A stretch of DNA of 64,000 bases from Methyloferula stellata AR4 (GTDB lineage Bacteria > Pseudomonadota > Alphaproteobacteria > Rhizobiales > Beijerinckiaceae): the NCBI RefSeq assembly GCF_000385335.1, contig NZ_ARWA01000001.1:248001-312000 (forward strand), read 5' to 3'. Below are positions 35,529 to 44,092 of this stretch, piece by piece. The stretch's first letter is position 1; each line of letters starts with the position of its first letter. Made by a program: the position numbers and the translations under genes. Under the pieces are notes generated by a model, which did not search any database, was not told the DNA's origin, and worked only from the letters and a program-made list of their open reading frames with translations.

Positions 35529-36419
35529 TTAATTTTTCATCGCCCTCACGAGCTGGTCGACGTTATAGCGAAACATCTGCGCGTAGGTATTCGCCGGGCC
35601 ATCGGGCGGAGACAGGGCTTCGACGTAGAGTTCACCGCCCGGTACCGCACCCGTTGCTTTCGCAATCTGCTGAACGAGACGCGGATCGTTCGAATTTTCA
35701 AAAAAATACGCGTGCACATGTTCCGCCTTGATCTGTTTGATGAGCTTTGCGACGGTGGCGGCGGAGGCTTCCGTTTCGGTCGACAGACCGACCGGCGAGA
35801 GAAACATCACGCCATAGTCGCGGCTGAAATAGCCGAAGGCATCATGCGTCGTGATCACTTTGCGTTTGGCCAGCGGAATCGCATCGATTTCCTGATGCGC
35901 ATAGGCATCGAGTGCCTCTAGATCCTTGATGTATTTTTCGCCCGAGGTCTTGAAATCCTGCGCGTCTTCGGGATCTGCCGCGGATAAGGCCTCGATGATA
36001 TTGCGGACATAGATGATGCCATTGGCCGCACTGTTCCAGGCGTGCGGATCTACGATGGACTGGCCGTTCTCTTCCATCTTCAACACGGACATACCATTCG
36101 CGGTGAAGACCGGCTTGCCCTTGTAGCCGGAAGCGCTGATGAGGCGATCCATCCAGCCCTCGAGACCCATGCCGTTCACGAAAACAATATCCGCGTCGCG
36201 CAGCCGCTTCGCGTCGTCGGGAGACGGCTCATAGGCATGCGGGTCGCCGTTCCAGTGGACGAGACTCACCACGTCGACATGGTCGCCGCCGACCTGACGG
36301 ATCATATCGGCAATGATCGTGAAACTGGCGACGATATGCATCATCTTCGCCGCCGCTGGCACCGCCGCTGCCGGCATGGCGAGCGTAAACATCAAAAGCC
36401 CAAGCGCGATCCGTCTCAT
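35529..36419 (-). CDS. znuA: Zinc/manganese ABC transporter substrate-binding protein
   Basis: A 296-residue periplasmic metal-binding protein with a signal peptide (MRRIALGLLMFTLAMPAAA). Candidate ligands are the histidines of DPHAYEP, DPHAWN and TTHDAFGYF, and a late aspartate. Histidine in the third site favours zinc over manganese, although the His-rich loop of many ZnuA proteins is absent. It is the last gene of a leftward ATPase-permease-binding protein operon next to zur. ATG 36419 starts the signal; the frame runs on to 36452. Confidence 0.8.
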   Translation of the reverse strand: MRRIALGLLMFTLAMPAAAVPAAAKMMHIVASFTIIADMIRQVGGDHVDVVSLVHWNGDPHAYEPSPDDAKRLRDADIVFVNGMGLEGWMDRLISASGYKGKPVFTANGMSVLKMEENGQSIVDPHAWNSAANGIIYVRNIIEALSAADPEDAQDFKTSGEKYIKDLEALDAYAHQEIDAIPLAKRKVITTHDAFGYFSRDYGVMFLSPVGLSTETEASAATVAKLIKQIKAEHVHAYFFENSNDPRLVQQIAKATGAVPGGELYVEALSPPDGPANTYAQMFRYNVDQLVRAMKN

Positions 36420-36484
36420 GCGAAGCCCTTTGCTGTTATAACGTTGCCGCATTCAGCGACGTTTCCGCGAACAATAGCTCTCTG

Positions 36485-37360
36485 TCAGTGCGCCAAATGC
36501 GGCGGCGACGGCAAGAGCCGCCGCAACGCTCCGGACGGGCTGAATAAAAGCGAAAGACCGTAAAACAGGCTCGCCGTCAGCACGATCGACGGACCCGAGG
36601 CAAAACCGAAATGAAAGGAAACGATCAGGCCGATGTAACCGGAAATCGCGGCGATGCTCGTCGCGACGATCACGAGCATGGACAGGCTGCGCGCCCAGAG
36701 CTGCGCGACGGCGGCGGGCAGCATCATGAGGCCGACGGCCATCAAAGTGCCGAGCGCCTGGAAGCCTGCGACGAGATTGAGCACGACCAGAAACAGGAAG
36801 AGCAGATGATAAAGATGCCCGCGTCCGCCGACGGCGCGCAGAAAGCCCGGATCGAAACATTCCGCGATCAAAGGCCTGTAGACCACGGCGAGCACGATCA
36901 AAGTGAAGGAAGTGATTCCGCCGACAAGATAAAGCGCCTCGGCATTGATCGCGAGGATGGTTCCGAAAAGCACATGCAGCAGATCGATGTTGGAGCCGTG
37001 CAATGAGATGATGAGAACGCCGGCCGCGAGCGAGGACAGATAAAAGCTCGCAAAGCTCGCATCTTCCCGCAGCGTGGTCGAACGGCTGACGAGACCCGAG
37101 AGAAGCGCGACGGCAAGGCCTGCGATCAGGCCGCCTAAACCCATGGCGGAGAGCGACAGACCGCCGGCCACCAGAAAGCCGATCGCGGCGCCTGGCAGCA
37201 CGGCATGGCTCATCGCATCACCGACAAGGCTCATCCGGCGCAGCATCAAAAGGATGCCGATGGGCCCGGCGCCAAGTCCAAGCGCGACGCAGGCGATAAA
37301 GGCCCGGCGCATGAAACCGAAATCGGCGAAAGGCCCGATGAGGGCATCATAAAGGCTCAT
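36485..37360 (-). CDS. znuB: Zinc/manganese ABC transporter permease
   Basis: A 291-residue integral membrane protein with eight or nine spans, of the ABC-3 (ZnuB/MntB) family: FMRRAFIACVALGLGAGPIG, LMLRRMSLVGDAMSHAVLPG and LMMLPAAVAQLWARSL blocks are present. It forms the membrane channel for the metal taken up by the neighbouring binding protein. Its ATG overlaps the ATPase stop as ATGA. Confidence 0.88.
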   Translation of the reverse strand: MSLYDALIGPFADFGFMRRAFIACVALGLGAGPIGILLMLRRMSLVGDAMSHAVLPGAAIGFLVAGGLSLSAMGLGGLIAGLAVALLSGLVSRSTTLREDASFASFYLSSLAAGVLIISLHGSNIDLLHVLFGTILAINAEALYLVGGITSFTLIVLAVVYRPLIAECFDPGFLRAVGGRGHLYHLLFLFLVVLNLVAGFQALGTLMAVGLMMLPAAVAQLWARSLSMLVIVATSIAAISGYIGLIVSFHFGFASGPSIVLTASLFYGLSLLFSPSGALRRLLPSPPHLAH

Positions 37361-38127
37361 GCGACGATCTTATCCTCGGCGGCGCAGAGCGGCGAGGTCT
37401 CGTCCCAATGTTCGGCCATCGCACGCGCGCGCAGCAGATTTTCGCCAGACATGGCAACGTCGGTCTGGCCCCAGGCGATGACTTCGCGCGCGAGCAGCAG
37501 AGTCTGGGGAAAGTTCGCGCGAATCTGTTCGAAATCATGCAGCACCGCGATCACCGTGCGGTGATCTTCGTGCCAGCGATGGATCAATTCCAGAAGGTCC
37601 TGGCTGGTGCGCGAATCGATCGCCGTGAAAGGCTCGTCCAGAAGGATGATCTTTGCATCCTGCATCAAAAGCCGCGCGAAGAGGACGCGCTGGAATTGTC
37701 CGGCGGATAAAGTGCCGATGCGGCGACGTTCGAATCCTTCGAGCCCGACCGTCGCCAAAGCGCGGCGCGCCTTATCGGCCGTCTCAGCCGATACGGAGCG
37801 AAACGGGCCGGTTTCACGCCAGGCGCCGAGCAAAACTGTGTCGGCGACGCTCAAGGGAAAGGACCGGTCGATCTCGGCCGCTTGCGGCAGATAGCCGAAA
37901 TCGCTGATCGCCAATCCGCCGCGGTCGATCGTTCCCGCGGCAAGTGGCAATTCGCCCATGAGCGCCTTCAGCAAAGTCGATTTGCCTGCCCCGTTCGGCC
38001 CGGCGATCGCCGTCAGGCTTCCCGGCGCGAAAGATCCTTGCAGATGATGCACGGCAGCATGCCGTTCATAGGCAATGGTGACATTGCTCAACCGGATGGT
38101 CGTGTCGCGCGGCGCGGTAGCGGTCAT
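37357..38127 (-). CDS. znuC: Zinc/manganese ABC transporter ATPase
   Basis: A 256-residue ABC ATPase with Walker A GPNGAGKST, signature LSAGQFQRV, Walker B IILLDEPF and switch histidine VLHD. The signature LSAGQ replaces the usual LSGGQ, a common variant in this subfamily. It energises metal import with the permease it overlaps. The frame runs to ATG 38160; ATG 38127 is preferred because it lies close to the first conserved strand, but neither has a good ribosome binding site. Confidence 0.87.
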   Translation of the reverse strand: MTATAPRDTTIRLSNVTIAYERHAAVHHLQGSFAPGSLTAIAGPNGAGKSTLLKALMGELPLAAGTIDRGGLAISDFGYLPQAAEIDRSFPLSVADTVLLGAWRETGPFRSVSAETADKARRALATVGLEGFERRRIGTLSAGQFQRVLFARLLMQDAKIILLDEPFTAIDSRTSQDLLELIHRWHEDHRTVIAVLHDFEQIRANFPQTLLLAREVIAWGQTDVAMSGENLLRARAMAEHWDETSPLCAAEDKIVA

Positions 38128-38525
38128 GGCAGAGATACCGCCCAAAAAATCGCGAGCCATAAACAGGCAATTATCCCGGCGACGACAGCAAGACGCGCCG
38201 CGGCCGATCGCGCCAGGAGCGAGCCTCTGAAAGGGTCATCGGCAAAGAAAGGCAAGATCCACCTGTGCATTGATCTGGTATTATTATGTTATAATATGTC
38301 AGTCAACCCATTACAGATCTTATGTCGCGAATGCGAAACTGACGCCCCTCACCGTGCCGGGACTGGCAACCAACTTTAAAATAAACGCAAAAGCGGCGGA
38401 AGTGCGAGTGATTTCTGGGGCATTATCTTCCTGGGTGAGGAAAAGACCAAGAAACTCTGTGACGTACCGGCAATTTCGCCTAATATCTTGACTAGCGTCA
38501 CCGCGACCATTCCGGAATCGATGTC
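38128..38525. other. Shared promoter region, znu operon / zur
   Basis: About 400 bp between the divergent importer operon and zur. Besides the Zur-like box at 38287-38301 it contains AT-rich segments suited to promoters. No gene is seen. Confidence 0.45.
38287..38301. promoter_or_regulatory. Zur-like box in znu/zur region
   Basis: TGTTATAATATGTCA matches a TGTTATA-N-TATAACA palindrome at 12 of 14 fixed positions, inside an AT-rich island. It lies 160 bp before the znuC start and 225 bp before zur. Confidence 0.6.
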
Positions 38526-39008
38526 ATGATATCCAAAGCCCGCGACGAGGTTCACCCCGGCAAGGCCTGGGTCAAAAAGGTGGAAGAGCTTTGCGCGCGC
38601 AAGAGTCTGCAATTCACGCCCTTGCGGCGGGAGGTCGTCTCCATTCTCGCCGAGCTCGGCAAGCCCGTCGGCGCCTATGAGATCATGGATCATCTCGCCA
38701 AACTCAAGGGCCGCACGATCGCGCCCCCCACCGTCTATCGGACGCTCGATTTCCTGGTCGAGAACGGCTTTGTCGTGAAGATCGAAAGCCGGCAAGCCTA
38801 TATTGCCTGCGACGATCCCGGCCATGATCATCACGGCATCCTATTGATTTGCTCCGGCTGCGGCAGATCGACGGAAATCGACAATGTCGAAGTCGATAAA
38901 ATCCTGATCGAGACCGCGTCGGCCTCGCATTTTCATCTGCAGCGCCAGGTGGTCGAGGTCGAAGGCCTTTGCCAATCCTGTTCCGAAGCGGCAGCGGCAC
39001 AAGCCTGA
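38526..39008 (+). CDS. zur: Zinc uptake regulator Zur (Fur family)
   Basis: A 160-residue Fur-family repressor. The winged helix (FTPLRREVVSILAELGKPVGA, PPTVYRTLDFLVENGFV) is followed by the dimerisation domain with HDHHGILLICSGCG and a C-terminal CQSC, giving the CXXC pairs that bind structural zinc. The place next to a divergent zinc ABC importer points to Zur rather than Fur or Mur. It converges with the CDF exporter. Confidence 0.85.
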   Translation: MISKARDEVHPGKAWVKKVEELCARKSLQFTPLRREVVSILAELGKPVGAYEIMDHLAKLKGRTIAPPTVYRTLDFLVENGFVVKIESRQAYIACDDPGHDHHGILLICSGCGRSTEIDNVEVDKILIETASASHFHLQRQVVEVEGLCQSCSEAAAAQA

Positions 39009-39036
39009 CGCTCCTGCAGCGACAAACCCGCTAACC

Positions 39037-39996
39037 CTAAGCCGCCTCCGCACGGCCGGTACAGGCTTCGACCTCAATCGTCACGTGACTAAGGTGCTCG
39101 AGGTCGGCAAGACGGCGCTTGTAGACCGAAGGCGGTTGCGGATCGTCGCTCACGATCGAGACAACGGCGGCGCGGTGGCCCGGTCCAACCTGCCAGAGAT
39201 GCAAGTCGGTCACGCGGTCGCCAGCGCGCTCCAGCCTTTCGCGAATGGCGCGCTCGGCGTCCCTATCGGGCGCGACGTCCAACAGGACGGCTCCAGCCGT
39301 CTTCATGAGACTCACGGCCCAAGCCGCGATGACGACCGTGCCGATGAGACCCATCACGGGGTCGAGCCAAGTAAGCCCGAAGACCAAACCGCCAACCAGC
39401 GCGACGATGGCGAGCACCGAGGTCAAAGCGTCCGCGAGAACGTGAACATAGGCGGCTCGGATATTCGTATCGTGACCATGATGTTTATGAGCGTGACCAT
39501 GGTCGTCGGCGTGGTCGTCATGATCATGGCGATGATGATCGTCATCATGCAGAAGCCAAACGCTGGCGACGTTCACACCCAAACCGAGAATGGCGATTGG
39601 GATCGCCTCGGAAAAACCGATGGCGACCGGATTAAACAGCCGGTGCACGCTCTCCGAGCCGATATAGAGTGCGATCATCGCAAGTATAATGGCGCTGGCG
39701 AAAGCGGCGAGTTCGCCAAGTTTGCCGGTGCCGAATGAAAAACGGCTATCGTGCGCGTGCGTCCGCGCGAAACGATAGGCCAGCGCCGCAATACCAAGCG
39801 CCAGCGCATGCGTCGACATATGCCAGCCGTCCGCGATCAACGCCATCGAGCCTAAAACCGTGCCGCCGACAATCTCGGCGACCATCATCGCAGCGGTGAG
39901 TGCCACGACCGCCAAAGTCCGGCGCTCGTTGTCATGGTGCTTTTCGCCCAAAAAGGCGTGCTCGTGAGTCCATGGCTCTAGGGAATGCGAGTGCAT
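39037..39996 (-). CDS. dmeF: Cation diffusion facilitator exporter (DmeF-like)
   Basis: A 319-residue CDF transporter with six spans. It starts MHSHSLEPWTHEHAFLGEKH, has ALIADGWHMSTH (the metal-site HxxxD in DmeF form is D-x-x-H-M-x-x-H) and a long histidine-rich loop at about 155-178 between spans 4 and 5, then HVLADALTSVLA. These features match rhizobial DmeF, a cobalt/nickel exporter; zinc is possible given the Zur neighbours. No dmeR gene lies beside it. Confidence 0.8.
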   Translation of the reverse strand: MHSHSLEPWTHEHAFLGEKHHDNERRTLAVVALTAAMMVAEIVGGTVLGSMALIADGWHMSTHALALGIAALAYRFARTHAHDSRFSFGTGKLGELAAFASAIILAMIALYIGSESVHRLFNPVAIGFSEAIPIAILGLGVNVASVWLLHDDDHHRHDHDDHADDHGHAHKHHGHDTNIRAAYVHVLADALTSVLAIVALVGGLVFGLTWLDPVMGLIGTVVIAAWAVSLMKTAGAVLLDVAPDRDAERAIRERLERAGDRVTDLHLWQVGPGHRAAVVSIVSDDPQPPSVYKRRLADLEHLSHVTIEVEACTGRAEAA

Positions 39997-40190
39997 GCGG
40001 ACAGCTCCAATTGGAGGCTGCTTCTAGCACGTCGCACTCCACAGAACATCCGCTTCGCGCTCAGGTCATTGCGAGGCCAAAGTTCGGCCCTCAAGACGCG
40101 ACCAGCCGCTGATTCTTCGCTCGCTTACGCGCTCCAATCGGGACGGGTCCCCGGCTCCGACCCTGGGCTTGACTATATGTTATGTTATTA

Positions 40191-40205
40191 CGTACTAATA
40201 TAACA
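40191..40205. promoter_or_regulatory. Zur-like box upstream of TonB receptor
   Basis: CGTACTAATATAACA has a perfect right half (TATAACA) of the TGTTATA-N-TATAACA palindrome and lies in an AT-rich island (TATATGTTATGTTATT just before it) 31 bp upstream of the receptor start. It shares the TAATAT core with the box in the znu/zur region. Confidence 0.5.
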
Positions 40206-40235
40206 TCACAGCTCTAGCCGAGGTCAGGTTGCGGA

Positions 40236-42443
40236 ATGCGTTCTTCCTTTTGTTGTTTTCTGCTCGCCGGCAGCGCCTTGCCGGCGCTCCTATCCCTGCA
40301 ATCGCCCGCTTTCGCGGAAGAGCGCCTTCCCCAGGTCGATGTGACGGCGGCCCCGCTTGCGCCGCTGACGCCCGACTCGGCGTCTTCGAATGGCAGCGGC
40401 GTCGGCGCGGTGCTCGCGCCAAGCCCGCAGGTTTTGGCCGAGACGATCAAGCTCGACGCGGCGCGGCGCGATATTTTCACTCAGGCGGGCGCCAATACGA
40501 CCAGCATCGACGACAAGGCAATCGAGGCGATGCCGCAAGGCACCGACCAGTCCTTCGACAAGGTCCTTCTTCAACTACCGGGTGTCAGTCAGGATTCGGC
40601 GGCGAGCGGCGATCTCCACATCCGGAACGAACATGCCAATGTGCAATATCGCATCAACGGCATTCTCCTGCCCGACGGCGTTTCCGGCTTCGGACAGATT
40701 CTCGACACGAGTTTCGTCGGACGCTTGAGCTTGGTCGACGGCGTTCTGCCGGCCGAATTCGGATTGCACACGGCCGGCCTCATCGACATCGAAACCCGCA
40801 GCGGCACATATCAGCCAGGCGGGACGATCAGCATGTATGGCGGCAGCCACGATACATTGCTACCGAGCTTTTCTTACGGCGGCACGGTCGGCCCGACGCA
40901 ATTTTACATGACCGGCCGCTTTCTCAACACCAATCTCGGCATTGAAAATCCGACGTCGAGCACAGAGGCCATTCACGACTTGAGCCGGCAAGGCCGCTTC
41001 TTCGGTTATGTCTCGACGCTTCTCGACGATTCGACGCGGCTCAGTTACCTCTCGGGCCTCTCGATCAGCGGCTATCAGATTCCGAATACGCCCGGACAGG
41101 CGCCGCAATTCACCGCTTTCGGCGTCAGCAATTTCGACTCGTCCCAGCTCAACGAGAACCAAGTCGAGCGGAATTTCTACAATGTACTCGCGATCCAAAG
41201 GACGGTCGGCAATATCGACGGGCAATTGGCCTTCTTCTCGCGCTACAGTACCTTGCATTTCGTACCGGACCCCATCGGCGATCTCGTCTTCAACGGCGTC
41301 GCCTCGGATGTGACGCGCGAGTCGCTACTCAACGGCTTCCAGGGCGATATGGCCTATCATTTTGGCCTGCACACGATGCGCGCCGGCTTTCAGGTCAGCG
41401 CCGAAAAGACCAGGGCCATCGATTCCAATACTGTGTTGCCGCTCGACGACATGGGAAATCCGGTCGATGCGCCGTTCAACATTCCGGGTTCGAGCAGCAA
41501 GCTTGGGTGGATCGGATCCGTCTACGCGCAGGACGAATGGAAGATCACGCCGCAAGTCTCAGTCAATGGCGGCGTCCGCTTCGATCAGATCGATCAATAT
41601 ACGGATGCCAATCAGGTGAGCCCGCGCATCAGTTTCACCTATACGCCCTTCGAAGGTACGGTCTTTCACGCAGGCTATGCGCGCTATTTCACGCCGCCGG
41701 AACAGGCGCTCGCAGCGCCCGTCAATATCGCGGCCTTCAACAATACGACGCTGCAACCGAGCGTGATGCAGAACGATCCGGTCAAGCCTGAGCGCGCCGA
41801 TTATGTCGATCTAGGCGTGACGCAAAAAATTCCCTTCGTTCCCGGATTGGAGGCCGGCGTCGATACTTATTACAAGCGCGCCCGCAATCTTCTGGACGAT
41901 GGGCAATTCGGTCAGGCGCTGGTGCTGACGGCCTTCAATTACGACCGCGCCTATAATACCGGCGTCGAATTCAAGGCGAATTACGTCAACGAGAATTTCC
42001 GCGCCTATGCCAATCTCGCCTGGGCGAAGCAGCGCGCGACCGACCCCTCCTCCAATCAATATCTCTTCGACGCCGATGAACTCGCCTATGCGCAGACCCA
42101 TTACGTCTACACGGATCACGCGCAGACATGGACGGGCTCGGCCGGTGCTTCATACCTGCTTTACGGGACACGCATCAGCGCCGATCTCACCTATGGCAGC
42201 GGCTTGCGCAGCGGTTTCGCCAATACCGGCGCGGTGTCGCCCTATGCGCAGGTCAATCTCGGCATCTCGCATGAATTTCCGAAAGACCAGCTCTCGCCCT
42301 TGGGGCCTCTGACTGTCCGCTTCGACGTGGTCAATCTTCTGGATCATATTTATGAAATCCGCGACGGCTCGGGCATTGGCGTCTTCGCGCCGCAATTTGG
42401 CCCGCGCCGGGGCTTTTTCGCCGGGCTCTCGCAGAAATTTTGA
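40236..42443 (+). CDS. TonB-dependent outer-membrane receptor (possibly zinc)
   Basis: A 735-residue outer-membrane protein. A signal peptide (residues 1-27, ending SPAFA) is followed by a plug domain (FDKVLLQLPGVSQD, VQYRINGILLPDGVSGFG) and a 22-strand-type barrel ending FFAGLSQKF with terminal phenylalanine. Energy would come from TonB/ExbBD. An upstream Zur-like box and nearby zinc genes suggest a ZnuD-like zinc role; this is inferred. It reads towards a Rieske-like gene with a 68-bp gap. Confidence 0.85.
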   Translation: MRSSFCCFLLAGSALPALLSLQSPAFAEERLPQVDVTAAPLAPLTPDSASSNGSGVGAVLAPSPQVLAETIKLDAARRDIFTQAGANTTSIDDKAIEAMPQGTDQSFDKVLLQLPGVSQDSAASGDLHIRNEHANVQYRINGILLPDGVSGFGQILDTSFVGRLSLVDGVLPAEFGLHTAGLIDIETRSGTYQPGGTISMYGGSHDTLLPSFSYGGTVGPTQFYMTGRFLNTNLGIENPTSSTEAIHDLSRQGRFFGYVSTLLDDSTRLSYLSGLSISGYQIPNTPGQAPQFTAFGVSNFDSSQLNENQVERNFYNVLAIQRTVGNIDGQLAFFSRYSTLHFVPDPIGDLVFNGVASDVTRESLLNGFQGDMAYHFGLHTMRAGFQVSAEKTRAIDSNTVLPLDDMGNPVDAPFNIPGSSSKLGWIGSVYAQDEWKITPQVSVNGGVRFDQIDQYTDANQVSPRISFTYTPFEGTVFHAGYARYFTPPEQALAAPVNIAAFNNTTLQPSVMQNDPVKPERADYVDLGVTQKIPFVPGLEAGVDTYYKRARNLLDDGQFGQALVLTAFNYDRAYNTGVEFKANYVNENFRAYANLAWAKQRATDPSSNQYLFDADELAYAQTHYVYTDHAQTWTGSAGASYLLYGTRISADLTYGSGLRSGFANTGAVSPYAQVNLGISHEFPKDQLSPLGPLTVRFDVVNLLDHIYEIRDGSGIGVFAPQFGPRRGFFAGLSQKF

Positions 42444-42460
42444 GTTTTCGGCGCCTTTTC

Positions 42461-42475
42461 TGGTCCGCAACTTGC
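42461..42475 (+). promoter_or_regulatory. Sigma-54-like promoter before Rieske gene
   Basis: TGG-TCCGCAAC-TTGC has the -24/-12 spacing of RpoN promoters (consensus TGGCAC-N5-TTGC) and ends 36 nt before the ATG at 42512. Two of the less fixed bases after TGG deviate. I found no NifA-type upstream site (TGT-N10-ACA). Confidence 0.4.
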
Positions 42476-42511
42476 CTGTAAAGGTCAACTTTTATTGGGA
42501 AAGGGACCTCA

Positions 42512-42853
42512 ATGGGGTTTAAATATCTCTGCCCAACGGATGCCGTGAGCGAAGGCGGCATGGGCATTTTTCAAGCCGGTCAAACCAGCGTTGTTCTGCT
42601 TTGGCCGACGGGCGGCGAGCTCAAGGCCTATCGCGGGAGCTGTCCACATAAGGATGTGCCTTTTGACGATAAGACGACCTTCGACGGTAAGACAATCGTC
42701 TGCGCCACCGACCAATGGGGCTTCAACGCCGGCACAGGCAAATGCGTGACAAGTATCACCGACCATAAGCTTGAACCCTTTGAGCTTCGGGTCCGGGGCG
42801 ATCAAATCCAGGTCGATGTCGGTTGGGAGAGGCCGGCGGGCGGAAAAGCCTGA
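42512..42853 (+). CDS. Rieske-like 2Fe-2S protein with Asp at one ligand site
   Basis: A 113-residue Rieske-fold ferredoxin. The first half-site is intact, CPHKDVPF (Cys 44, His 46). The second reads CATDQWGFN (Cys 64), so Asp 67 takes the place of the histidine expected in C-X2-H; the codon is GAC. The following TGKCV is usual. The cluster may be changed in potential, altered, or lost. It is followed by a hairpin and two small genes on the same strand, and preceded by a sigma-54-like promoter. Partner and pathway are unknown. Confidence 0.75.
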   Translation: MGFKYLCPTDAVSEGGMGIFQAGQTSVVLLWPTGGELKAYRGSCPHKDVPFDDKTTFDGKTIVCATDQWGFNAGTGKCVTSITDHKLEPFELRVRGDQIQVDVGWERPAGGKA

Positions 42854-42854
42854 A

Positions 42855-42876
42855 CGATCCTATCTTGCTAGGATCG
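42855..42876 (+). terminator. Hairpin after Rieske gene
   Basis: CGATCCTA-TCTTGC-TAGGATCG, a perfect 8-bp stem starting two bases after the stop. No T-run follows, so it could be a processing or stability hairpin instead. Confidence 0.4.
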
Positions 42877-42968
42877 GCGGTTAAAAAGGAGTAGTTGGCT
42901 TCGACCCTACTTTCTGCGTCCGCATTTGATCCTGGTCCCATGTTTGCGTTTAGCCCTTGGAGGAAGCC

Positions 42969-43196
42969 ATGGCCGAGAAATCACTGGAAGAAAAAATCGA
43001 CGAATTGTTCGGCATTTGCGCGGCGCTCACCGCTTTCGTCACCGAGCTGCCCAATGCAACCGCCGTCGAAATGCCGAAGATGAAGGCCGCGATCGCCGCC
43101 AATAAGGCTCTGACCGAGGCGCAAGCCAAATTCGCGGTCGATGCCGCGCGCGAGCTGAAACATGCCGCCGCCGAGAAGCATGAAGGCGGTCATTAA
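42969..43196 (+). CDS. Small helical hypothetical protein
   Basis: A 75-residue, mostly helical, charged protein (MAEKSLEEKIDELFGICAAL) ending in a His/Glu-rich tail (AAAEKHEGGH). GGAGGAA precedes ATG 42969 at a good distance, supporting expression. Not recognised. The next gene starts at the base after its stop, so the two are coupled. The operon may begin at the Rieske gene. Confidence 0.6.
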   Translation: MAEKSLEEKIDELFGICAALTAFVTELPNATAVEMPKMKAAIAANKALTEAQAKFAVDAARELKHAAAEKHEGGH

Positions 43197-43526
43197 TTGG
43201 CCTCCGATGAGCAGGCCTTAGGTCCGGGCAGCATCACCGCTGTCCGGCTTCTCTTTTCACGCGGCGACGGCACGTTTCTCGTCGAGCGCGAAGAGGGTTA
43301 TTCGCTCTTCTCAGTCGAACGGTTTTGCTGGATGAACGCCGGTTCCATGTTCGAGGAGCTTGGCGAATTCGAAGGCGCCGAAGAGATGCAATCCTGGCCG
43401 ACGCGCGAAGCCTTCGACGCTTGGATCGCGCTCGCCGAGAACCGGGCAACTTTGGCAGGCCACGTCGAGAACCTCATTATCGGCTATGTGGGACCTCACC
43501 GTCTGTCGGATAATGCAGGTGCCTAG
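43197..43526 (+). CDS. Hypothetical protein, coupled to preceding gene
   Basis: A 109-residue soluble protein, not recognised; it contains FLVEREEGYSLFSVERFCWM and TREAFDAWIALAENRATL. It starts at TTG directly after the TAA of the previous gene, an arrangement for coupled translation. Its stop codon TAG is the first triplet of a MITE-like repeat, so the original C-terminus may have been altered by the insertion. Confidence 0.5.
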   Translation: MASDEQALGPGSITAVRLLFSRGDGTFLVEREEGYSLFSVERFCWMNAGSMFEELGEFEGAEEMQSWPTREAFDAWIALAENRATLAGHVENLIIGYVGPHRLSDNAGA

Positions 43527-43670
43527 GGTCAAGACCTAATCATTGCATAATGAGGACCGTCATTGCGAGCGAAGCGAAGCAATCCAGGAACAACCACTCA
43601 AGTGGTGGCATGGATTGCTTCGGAGCTTCGCTCCTCGCAATGACGATCCATCAATTGAGTCCTGACTCTA
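43524..43670. repeat. MITE-like nested inverted repeat
   Basis: The outer 17-bp arms TAGGGTCAAGACCTAAT and (reversed) TAGAGTCAGGACTCAAT match at 13 of 17 positions. Inside lies the dispersed palindrome GTCATTGCGAGCGAAGCG...CGCTCCTCGCAATGACG (43559-43645), common in Hyphomicrobiales. No coding capacity. Confidence 0.7.
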
Positions 43671-43689
43671 GATTACGGGAGCTTTGCCG

Positions 43690-44082
43690 ATGACGATACT
43701 CATTGAAGAGAGCGAAGCCTCTCCCGAAGTCAAAGCCATTTACGAAGACATCAAAGCTGTCCGAAAAGTGGATTGGGTCAATAATTTCTGGAAGGCCATG
43801 GCGCGCCATCCGGCGACGTTGAAACGCATGTGGGACAATATCAAGCAGGTGATGGCGCCGGGCGCGATCGATCCGCTCACCAAGGAAATGATCTATATCG
43901 CAGTCAGCGTCACCAATAATTGTCGCTATTGTATCGCTTCGCATTCGGCTGCAGCAAGGGCCAAAGGCATGACCGACGCACAGTTCGCCGAATTGCTCGC
44001 GGTGATCGGGCTGGCCAATGAGACGAACCGCCTCGTGCATGGCTATGACGTTCCGGTCGATCCGCAATTCTTAAAGGATTAG
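43690..44082 (+). CDS. AhpD-like / carboxymuconolactone decarboxylase family protein
   Basis: A 130-residue protein with the AhpD-type active site NCRYCIASHSAAA (two cysteines and a histidine) after LTKEMIYIAVSVTN. Such proteins act as peroxidase-linked disulfide reductases or are of unknown use. GGGAG lies 9 nt before ATG 43690; the TTG at 43684 is too close to it. The ribosome binding site lies just outside the MITE-like repeat. Confidence 0.8.
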   Translation: MTILIEESEASPEVKAIYEDIKAVRKVDWVNNFWKAMARHPATLKRMWDNIKQVMAPGAIDPLTKEMIYIAVSVTNNCRYCIASHSAAARAKGMTDAQFAELLAVIGLANETNRLVHGYDVPVDPQFLKD

Positions 44083-44092
44083 CGCTTGCCGC

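Noticed and set aside
39470-39560. Low-complexity CATGATG-like repeats as a CRISPR or satellite
   Set aside because: They encode the histidine-rich loop of the CDF exporter; no spaced direct repeats are present. No CRISPR array was seen anywhere in the window.
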